Below are positions 1-4,634 of a DNA stretch of 5,729 bases, piece by piece. Each line of letters opens with the position of its first letter. The stretch's first letter is position 1. Source of the DNA: an uncultured beta proteobacterium (GTDB taxonomy: Bacteria > Pseudomonadota > Gammaproteobacteria > Burkholderiales > Rhodocyclaceae); assembly GCA_903933395.1 (NCBI GenBank), contig CAIZKA010000443.1, positions 1 through 5,729 of the forward strand, in the 5' to 3' direction. A program made the translations under genes and the position numbers. A model generated the notes under the pieces. That model worked only from the letters and a program-made list of their open reading frames with translations. It was not told where the DNA came from and made no database searches.

Positions 1-336
1 GAACTGCTCTGGGCCTGCGACCTCAATTTCGTCCGCGGTGAGGACTCCTTCGTCCGCGCCCAATGGGCCGCCAAGCCCTTCGTCTGGCAGATCTACCCGC
101 AAGCCGAGGGGGCCCATCTGGTCAAACTGGAAGCCTTTTTGTCCAGACACCCTGCCGGCGCGGCCTTGCGGCCGTTCTGGCAAGCCTGGAACGGTGCAGG
201 AATTCTTGACTGGCCCGCCTTCGCCGCCGGCCTGCCGGACCTTCATGCACCATCGCAACATTGGACACAGATGTTGGCTGAATGCCAGGATCTCACCAGC
301 CGGCTTGTGCAGTTCTGCATTGAAAGGCTAAAATAG
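1..336 (+). CDS. earP: EF-P arginine rhamnosyltransferase EarP, C-terminal part (5' end outside window)
   Basis: This is the last 111 codons of an open frame that enters from the left edge and stops at TAG 334-336. EarP transfers rhamnose from dTDP-rhamnose to Arg32 of elongation factor P in the cytoplasm. The visible part begins LLWACDLNFVRGEDSFVRAQ and continues with PFVWQIYPQ at residues 26-34. This RGEDS...PFVWxIYPQ block is the family's hallmark C-terminal Rossmann-domain segment, which binds the nucleotide sugar; the Glu of RGEDS is reported as essential in characterised EarPs (family knowledge). The rest is a helical C-terminus ending CIERLK. The next gene, 99 bp downstream, is efp with Arg at position 32, which supports the call strongly. 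About two thirds of the protein lies outside the window, so the N-terminal catalytic Asp residues cannot be checked. Nothing suggests truncation at the 3' end. Confidence 0.93.
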   Translation, partial: ELLWACDLNFVRGEDSFVRAQWAAKPFVWQIYPQAEGAHLVKLEAFLSRHPAGAALRPFWQAWNGAGILDWPAFAAGLPDLHAPSQHWTQMLAECQDLTSRLVQFCIERLK

Positions 337-347
337 CGGGTTATAGT
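320..347 (+). promoter_or_regulatory. Putative sigma70-type promoter for efp
   Basis: A TTGAAA box (320-325, five of six matches to TTGACA) is followed after 16 bp by TATAGT (342-347, five of six matches to TATAAT). It overlaps the last codons and stop of earP and would start transcription near 353-356, leaving an efp leader of about 80 nt. This would let efp be expressed apart from earP, as expected because EF-P is needed in much larger amounts than its modifying enzyme. The boxes are seen directly; promoter activity is inferred. Confidence 0.6.
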
Positions 348-420
348 TTCAGCGTAACGCCTGCTTTCGCAGGCATTAGCTTTCACTGAAACTCAGCGAA
401 GCCTCGTTTTCAATTTCAGT
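345..420 (+). repeat. Inverted-repeat cluster in the efp leader
   Basis: Three elements lie between earP and efp. First, a compact hairpin has GCCTGC (359-364) paired with GCAGGC (369-374) around a TTTC loop, extended by TAA/TTA (355-357 with 376-378) across a C-A mismatch. Second, AGTTTCAG (345-352) is an exact 8-bp inverted repeat of CTGAAACT (386-393) and encloses that hairpin. Third, ACTGAAA (385-391) can instead pair with TTTCAGT (414-420), just before the Shine-Dalgarno at 423-428. The hairpin is followed only by a short TTT (381-383), so it is a poor intrinsic terminator for earP. It sits where the predicted efp transcript would begin, so it may instead protect or tune that mRNA. Confidence 0.5.
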
Positions 421-422
421 TC

Positions 423-428
423 AGGAAG
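423..428 (+). promoter_or_regulatory. Ribosome binding site of efp
   Basis: AGGAAG lies 7 nt before the ATG at 436. It fixes the start codon, which gives a protein of the normal EF-P length with the modified arginine exactly at position 32. Confidence 0.8.
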
Positions 429-435
429 CACACCC

Positions 436-996
436 ATGAAAACCGCCCAGGAACTCCGTGCCGGCAACGTCGTGATGGTCGGCAGCGATCCGCTCGTCGT
501 ACAGAAAGCCGAATACAGCAAAGGCGGCCGCAGTTCCGCGGTCGTCAAGTTCAAGTTCAAGAATCTGCTCACCGGAGCGGCTTCCGAATCCATCTACAAG
601 GCCGACGACAAGTTCGAGCAGGTAGTGCCCGACCGCAAGGAATGTACCTATTCCTACTTCGCCGACCCGATGTACGTGTTCATGGACGCCGAGTACAACC
701 AGTACGAAGTCGAAGGCGAGAACATGATCGATGCCGTGAACTACCTGGAAGACGGCATGCCGGTCGAAGTGGTGTTCTATGATGACAAACCCATCTCGGT
801 GGAAATGCCCAACAGCGTCGTGCGCGAAGTGATCTACACCGAGCCGGCCGTCAAGGGCGACACCTCGGGCAAGGTCATGAAACCGGCCAAGCTCAGCACC
901 GGAATGACGCTCCCCGTGCCGCTGTTCGTCGAAATCGGCAACAAGATCGAAATCGACACGCGTACCGGCGAGTATCGCGCCCGGGTCATGAAGTAG
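436..996 (+). CDS. efp: Elongation factor P, Arg32 (rhamnosylated) type
   Basis: EF-P binds between the P and E sites of stalled ribosomes and promotes peptide bond formation at consecutive prolines. At 186 residues it matches the usual family length of about 185-188. It has the N-terminal KOW-like domain (about 1-65), a central OB domain (about 66-128) and a C-terminal OB domain (about 129-186) that ends with the family signature LPVPLFVEIGNKIEIDTRTGEY. The modification loop reads YSKGGRSSA, with Arg at position 32, the residue rhamnosylated by EarP, rather than the Lys34 used by the EpmA/EpmB route. The adjacent earP confirms the pathway. The start is supported by AGGAAG 7 nt upstream. A promoter inside the end of earP probably drives it, and transcription ends at the hairpin at 1023-1047. 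Confidence 0.98.
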   Translation: MKTAQELRAGNVVMVGSDPLVVQKAEYSKGGRSSAVVKFKFKNLLTGAASESIYKADDKFEQVVPDRKECTYSYFADPMYVFMDAEYNQYEVEGENMIDAVNYLEDGMPVEVVFYDDKPISVEMPNSVVREVIYTEPAVKGDTSGKVMKPAKLSTGMTLPVPLFVEIGNKIEIDTRTGEYRARVMK

Positions 997-1017
997 TCGC
1001 GCTCCTGCCTGATCAGG

Positions 1018-1053
1018 AAAAGCAACGGGCAGCCTGGCTGCCCGTTGTTGTTT
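1018..1053. terminator. Bidirectional intrinsic terminator between efp and the M20 amidohydrolase
   Basis: A perfect 11-bp stem, CAACGGGCAGC (1023-1033) with GCTGCCCGTTG (1037-1047), closes on a 3-nt loop. On the plus strand it is followed by TTGTTT (1048-1053), which ends efp transcripts. On the minus strand it is followed by CTTTTCC (from AAAA at 1018-1021), which ends transcripts of the convergent amidohydrolase. The plus-strand T tract overlaps the TAA stop of the amidohydrolase (1052-1054), so the intergenic space is used very tightly. Confidence 0.9.
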
Positions 1054-2215
1054 ACGGCGCCAGCGCCCGTTCCACCAGCCTTACCCAGTAGCGGATGCCG
1101 GTGGCGATGATCTCGTCGTTGAAGTCGTAGTGCGGGCTGTGCAGCATGCAGCCGCCCTCGCCCGGACCGTTGCCCAGCCAGACATAACAGGCCGGTACCA
1201 CCTTCGCCATGTAGGCAAAATCCTCGGCGCCCATGCTCGGCGGCAGTTGCAGATAAACCAGCCCGTCGGTCGCCACGTGCTGCGCCACATCGCGCGCGAT
1301 CTCGCTCGGCGCGGGGGCATTGACGGTAGGCGGATAGCCGCGCTCGTAGCGCAGGTCGATACTGACTCGATAAGTCGCCTCGATGCCGGTGCAGATGCGG
1401 CGCACTCCCGCTTCCAGCGCATCCTGCAGTTCGCCGTTGAGGGTACGCACCGTACCGCCGAGCACGGCCGTCTCTGGCAGCACGTTGTCGGCATGGCCGG
1501 CATGGAAGCGTGTCACGCTGACCACAGCTGAGTCCAGCGGATCGGTATTGCGCGACACCAGCGATTGCAGCGCCTGCACCAGCGCACTGCCGGCCAGAAC
1601 CACATCCACCGCCTGATGCGGCATGGCGGCATGGCCGCCATGGCCGGTGATCCCGATTTCGAAACGATCGGTGCCCGCCATCACGGGCCCCTCCGTCACG
1701 CCGAAGCTGCCGGCCGGAAGGCCGGGCCAGTTATGCAGGCCGAACACCATGTCCATGGGGAATCGATCGAACAGGCCTTCCTCGACCATCACGCGGCCGC
1801 CGCCCTCGTGCTCTTCCGCCGGCTGGAAAATGAAATACACGGTGCCATCGAAACCGCGCACCCTGCTCAGGGCCTCGGCCGCACCAAGCAGCATCGCCGT
1901 ATGTCCGTCGTGGCCGCAGGCGTGCATCGTGCCGTCGCGGGTCGAATGGTGCGGAAAGGTATTCAGTTCCGTCAAAGGCAAGGCGTCCATGTCGGCGCGC
2001 AGCCCGATTGAGCGCGGGCTGCTCCCCAACGACAACTTCGCCACGACGCCGGTGCGGGCAATCCCGCGATGAACCTCGAGGCCCAGACCTTCGAGATAGC
2101 CGGCGACCTTCTCCGCAGTGCGCTTCTCGTTGAAGGCCAGCTCGGGATGGGCGTGGATATCGCGGCGAAATGCAGCGATCTTCGGCGTCAGGGCCGGAAG
2201 CAGTTCGTTGATCAT
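1052..2215 (-). CDS. M20D-family metallo-amidohydrolase (hippurate hydrolase / N-acyl amino acid amidohydrolase-like)
   Basis: This 387-residue cytoplasmic enzyme belongs to the M20 peptidase group, whose members hydrolyse the amide bond of N-acyl amino acids and related compounds with a two-metal centre. Visible motifs in order are HAHPEL (21-26), RADMDALP (73-80), MHACGHDGHTAMLLG (97-111), QPAEE (131-135), GLHNWP (159-164), GHGGHAAMPH (191-200, in the lid/dimerisation domain) and LHSPHYDFND (358-367). By family analogy the metal ligands are Cys100, His102, Glu135, His161 and His359, with Glu134 as the general base, and all are present. There is no signal peptide. The ATG at 2213-2215 has GGAA 7 nt upstream. 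The gene converges on efp and diverges from dinB, so it appears to be a single-gene unit. Substrate cannot be read from the sequence: hippurate, acetyl-amino acids and indole-acetyl-amino acids are all handled by close relatives. Confidence 0.93.
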   Translation of the reverse strand: MINELLPALTPKIAAFRRDIHAHPELAFNEKRTAEKVAGYLEGLGLEVHRGIARTGVVAKLSLGSSPRSIGLRADMDALPLTELNTFPHHSTRDGTMHACGHDGHTAMLLGAAEALSRVRGFDGTVYFIFQPAEEHEGGGRVMVEEGLFDRFPMDMVFGLHNWPGLPAGSFGVTEGPVMAGTDRFEIGITGHGGHAAMPHQAVDVVLAGSALVQALQSLVSRNTDPLDSAVVSVTRFHAGHADNVLPETAVLGGTVRTLNGELQDALEAGVRRICTGIEATYRVSIDLRYERGYPPTVNAPAPSEIARDVAQHVATDGLVYLQLPPSMGAEDFAYMAKVVPACYVWLGNGPGEGGCMLHSPHYDFNDEIIATGIRYWVRLVERALAP

Positions 2216-2318
2216 GGCAGAGTTCCAAAGTCGATTGCGGCAACACCTTGCACTCTCATCCTAGCCCAAACCGGCGCCACATCGTGAACCCGGCGATTTC
2301 CGGTATCTTCGCCTTGTC
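2216..2318. other. Divergent intergenic region between the amidohydrolase and dinB
   Basis: These 103 bp must hold the start signals for both flanking genes. On the minus strand, GGAA at 2223-2226 serves the amidohydrolase. On the plus strand there is no Shine-Dalgarno-like purine run before the dinB ATG. TATCTT at 2304-2309 resembles a -10 box but has no good -35 partner. On the minus strand TAGGAT (complement of 2259-2264) is a weak -10 candidate. I found no CTGT-N8-ACAG LexA box. Confidence 0.5.
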
Positions 2319-3527
2319 ATGAACACGCCGTCACGCCGCATTGCGCACCTGGACATGGATGCCTTCTATGCCTCGGTCGAACTCCTGCGCTACCCCGAAC
2401 TGCGCGGTCTGCCGGTGGTGATCGGCGGCCGCCGGGACCAACAGCCGGAATTGCTGGCTGACGGCAGCCGTCGCTTCGCCCGCCTGCGCGACTACGTCGG
2501 ACGCGGCGTGATCACCACATCCACCTACGAAGCGCGGGCGCTGGGCGTGTTCTCCGCAATGGGTGTGATGAAGGCGGCGAAACTGGCGCCTGACGCGATA
2601 CTGCTGCCGGTCGACTTCGACGCCTATCGCCACTACTCGCGCCTGTTCAAGGAAGCCGTGGCCGCCATCGCGCCCAGAATCGAAGACCGTGGCATCGACG
2701 AAATCTACATCGACCTGACCGAACTACCCGACGAAACCCTGCCTCTTGCCCGGCGCATCAAACAGGCAGTGAAGGATGCCACCGGGCTGTCCTGTTCGAT
2801 CGCCGTCAGCCCCAGCAAGTTGCTGTCGAAGATCGGCTCCGACCTTGAAAAACCGGACGGGCTGACGCTGCTCGACCAGGACGACATTCCCCTGCGCATC
2901 TGGCCGTTGCCGGTGCGCAAGATCAACGGCATCGGGCCCAAGGCCGGCGCAAGGCTCGCGGCACTTGGCATCACCACCATCGCCGAACTGGCCGCAGCCG
3001 AGCCAGCCATGCTGCAGGAGCATTTCGGCCGCAGCTACGCCGAATGGCTGCATGCCGCATCGCACGGCATCGATGCGCGTCCGGTGGTGACCGAAGCGGA
3101 GACGAAATCCATCAGCCGCGAAACCACCTTCGAGCGCGACCTTCATGCCCGCCGCGACCGTACCGCGTTGTCCGCGGTATTCACGTCGCTATGCACCCGC
3201 GTCGCCGCTGATCTGCAGCGCAAGGGCTATGTCGCCCGCACCATCGGCATCAAGCTGCGCTACGAGGATTTCCGCATCGTGACGCGCGATCTGACCTTGC
3301 CGTCGCCCACGGCCGACCCGGCCGTGATCCGCCGCGCTGCAGGCGAATGCCTGCGCCGCGTGCCGCTGGAGCAGAAACTGCGCCTGCTCGGCGTTCGCGC
3401 CAGTACATTGTCATCCAGCGAAGCGTCGCAGATGCCCGTCGAATCGCCGCAGGGCGAACTGCCGCTAATCGCGCCAAGCGCCACGGACAAAGGGCATAAT
3501 GAGCTCAATGCCGGGCCGCGGGGCTAG
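2319..3527 (+). CDS. dinB: DNA polymerase IV, Y-family translesion polymerase (long betaproteobacterial-type variant)
   Basis: This error-prone polymerase copies damaged templates and works bound to the replication clamp. Its 402 residues exceed the roughly 350 of E. coli Pol IV. The palm begins HLDMDAFYASVE, with catalytic Asp12 and the steric-gate position at Tyr17. The second carboxylate pair is Asp127-Glu128 in GIDEIYIDLT. Next come SPSKLLSKIGSDLEKPDG (164-181), the thumb helix-hairpin-helix INGIGPKAGARLAALG (from 202), and a little-finger domain from about 250 to 350. The tail contains QGELPL (378-383), which fits the QxxLxL beta-clamp binding motif. About 20 extra residues (roughly 38-62) sit between IGG and GVITT compared with E. 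coli, and Gly125 replaces the usual Ser before the Asp-Glu pair. The ATG at 2319 is the only usable start: an in-frame TAG lies at 2262-2264, no other start codon follows it, and the next Met (13) would lose Asp12. No clear ribosome binding site is visible. Confidence 0.95.
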   Translation: MNTPSRRIAHLDMDAFYASVELLRYPELRGLPVVIGGRRDQQPELLADGSRRFARLRDYVGRGVITTSTYEARALGVFSAMGVMKAAKLAPDAILLPVDFDAYRHYSRLFKEAVAAIAPRIEDRGIDEIYIDLTELPDETLPLARRIKQAVKDATGLSCSIAVSPSKLLSKIGSDLEKPDGLTLLDQDDIPLRIWPLPVRKINGIGPKAGARLAALGITTIAELAAAEPAMLQEHFGRSYAEWLHAASHGIDARPVVTEAETKSISRETTFERDLHARRDRTALSAVFTSLCTRVAADLQRKGYVARTIGIKLRYEDFRIVTRDLTLPSPTADPAVIRRAAGECLRRVPLEQKLRLLGVRASTLSSSEASQMPVESPQGELPLIAPSATDKGHNELNAGPRG

Positions 3528-3545
3528 GACGGAATACGAGCGCAC

Positions 3546-4628
3546 ATGGGAAGCTTGGACGAGAAAACAGAAGGCACCATATCCATCGAGCAGGAAGAGC
3601 TCAGGGGAATCTCCCGCTCCGTAGGCGAAATCGAATGGCTGCTGATGATCGTGGTGCTGCTGTATCACGTCTTCGGCGGTACCGCCGAAGACGAAAAGCC
3701 GGTTATCGTCCTCGCCATGGTCTTGTACGCCCTGTGTATCATGGGTTTCCGCTACGCGAACTTCTTCAAGCACGAATCGCGCTGGAAGCTTGCGGTTGAA
3801 ACCTGGATCATGACTGCCTTCATCACTTGGGCGCTGTGGAACACCGGCCGGCTCGAAAGCCCGCTGCTGAATACCTACCTGCTGGTGATCATCACCAGCG
3901 CATTGGCCCTGGGCAAACTCACCACGCTCCTCGAACTGGCGCTGATCGGCGCCTGCATAGTCTTCCTCGGCGGCCAATCCTCATTCGACCAGGTTCTGTC
4001 GCTGAAGTTCGCCGCCGGAATGTTTGCCCAGTTCGCACCTTTCGTCCTGGTGGCCTACATCACCACCATGTTCGCCTCCGACATACGCTACGGGCTAAAC
4101 CAGGTAAAGCTCCTGTCGGAAACCGACGAGTTGACCAAGATCCTCAACCGGAGGGGGTTCGCCATCATCGCCGACCGCCTGTTCGGCCAGGCCGTCCGCT
4201 ACAACAGGCCCATCAGCCTCCTGCTCATCGACTGCGACAACCTGAAACCGGTCAACGACACCCTCGGGCACAAGGCGGGTGACACCTTGCTGGTGGCAAT
4301 GGTAAAAGGCATTCAGGGCCAGCTGCGCCATACCGACGTATTGGCACGCCAGGGTGGCGACGAATTCCTCGTGCTGTTGCCGGAGACCCCAGCCGGCGGA
4401 GCCCTCGATGCCGCCGAAAAAGTACGTGCGGCGGTTGAATCGATATCGTTGGCGCTGGACGGAAAGCTAGTCCGCACCTCGGTCAGTATCGGGGTGGCAA
4501 GCTATCCTGCCGATGGCAGCACGCTTGACCTCCTGCTGGCCCATGCCGACCGCTGCATGTATCAGGCCAAACTCGCCGGGCGCAATCGCGTCTTCCCGCC
4601 GGCAGAGAAACCTGCCGCGAGCGCATAA
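3546..4628 (+). CDS. Membrane-bound diguanylate cyclase (six predicted TM helices + GGDEF)
   Basis: It makes cyclic di-GMP from two GTP, a second messenger that favours biofilm over motility. After a charged N-terminal stretch of about 30 residues come six hydrophobic segments, roughly 31-45, 52-69, 83-98, 108-124, 127-143 and 153-177. Positively charged residues near 69-81 and 181-188 suggest that both ends are cytoplasmic. The GGDEF domain starts at SETDELTKILNRRGF (191-205). It has Asp229 (metal), Asn237, Asp246, and the intact active-site GGDEF at 270-274. An RHTD inhibitory site (261-264) lies five residues before it, so product feedback inhibition is likely. LK replaces the usual FK at 233-234, a small deviation. 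There is no EAL or HD-GYP domain. I cannot match the membrane part to a named sensor such as MASE1. The gene lies 18 bp after dinB, with GGAA at 3531-3534 and GAG at 3538-3540 as possible ribosome binding sequence, so co-transcription is likely. Confidence 0.93.
   Translation: MGSLDEKTEGTISIEQEELRGISRSVGEIEWLLMIVVLLYHVFGGTAEDEKPVIVLAMVLYALCIMGFRYANFFKHESRWKLAVETWIMTAFITWALWNTGRLESPLLNTYLLVIITSALALGKLTTLLELALIGACIVFLGGQSSFDQVLSLKFAAGMFAQFAPFVLVAYITTMFASDIRYGLNQVKLLSETDELTKILNRRGFAIIADRLFGQAVRYNRPISLLLIDCDNLKPVNDTLGHKAGDTLLVAMVKGIQGQLRHTDVLARQGGDEFLVLLPETPAGGALDAAEKVRAAVESISLALDGKLVRTSVSIGVASYPADGSTLDLLLAHADRCMYQAKLAGRNRVFPPAEKPAASA
3668..3693. repeat. Perfect 26-bp palindrome inside the diguanylate cyclase gene
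   Basis: The arm CGTCTTCGGCGGT (3668-3680) is followed immediately by its exact reverse complement (3681-3693), with no spacer and the axis inside GGTACC. It covers codons 42-49 (VFGGTAED), at the end of the first membrane helix and the following short loop. Because the symmetry is codon-aligned, the antisense strand also reads VFGGTAED. The symmetry is seen directly; any role as protein-binding site, cruciform or RNA hairpin is inference. Confidence 0.85.
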
Positions 4629-4634
4629 GGCCGG

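Noticed and set aside
355..383. Hairpin after earP as a strong intrinsic terminator
   Set aside because: It is followed only by GCTTTC, and the promoter just upstream would place it at the start of the efp transcript. A leader hairpin fits better.
1622..1642. Hairpin CATGGCGGC-ATG-GCCGCCATG inside the amidohydrolase gene
   Set aside because: It falls in the codons of the conserved Gly/His/Ala-rich motif GHGGHAAMPH, so repeated GGC/CAT/GCC codons explain it.
1565..2072. Plus-strand open frames of about 148 codons within the amidohydrolase
   Set aside because: They are antisense to a gene carrying all M20 motifs, and they show no domain or ribosome binding site.
2423..2434. 12-bp palindrome CGGCGGCCGCCG in dinB
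   Set aside because: It is short and purely G+C in a GC-rich coding region at Gly-Gly-Arg codons, so chance is enough.
3465..3977. 170-codon open frame on the minus strand opposite the end of dinB and the start of the cyclase
   Set aside because: It lies antisense to two well-supported genes and has no recognisable domain. Its VFGGTAED peptide arises only because the palindrome at 3668-3693 reads the same on both strands.
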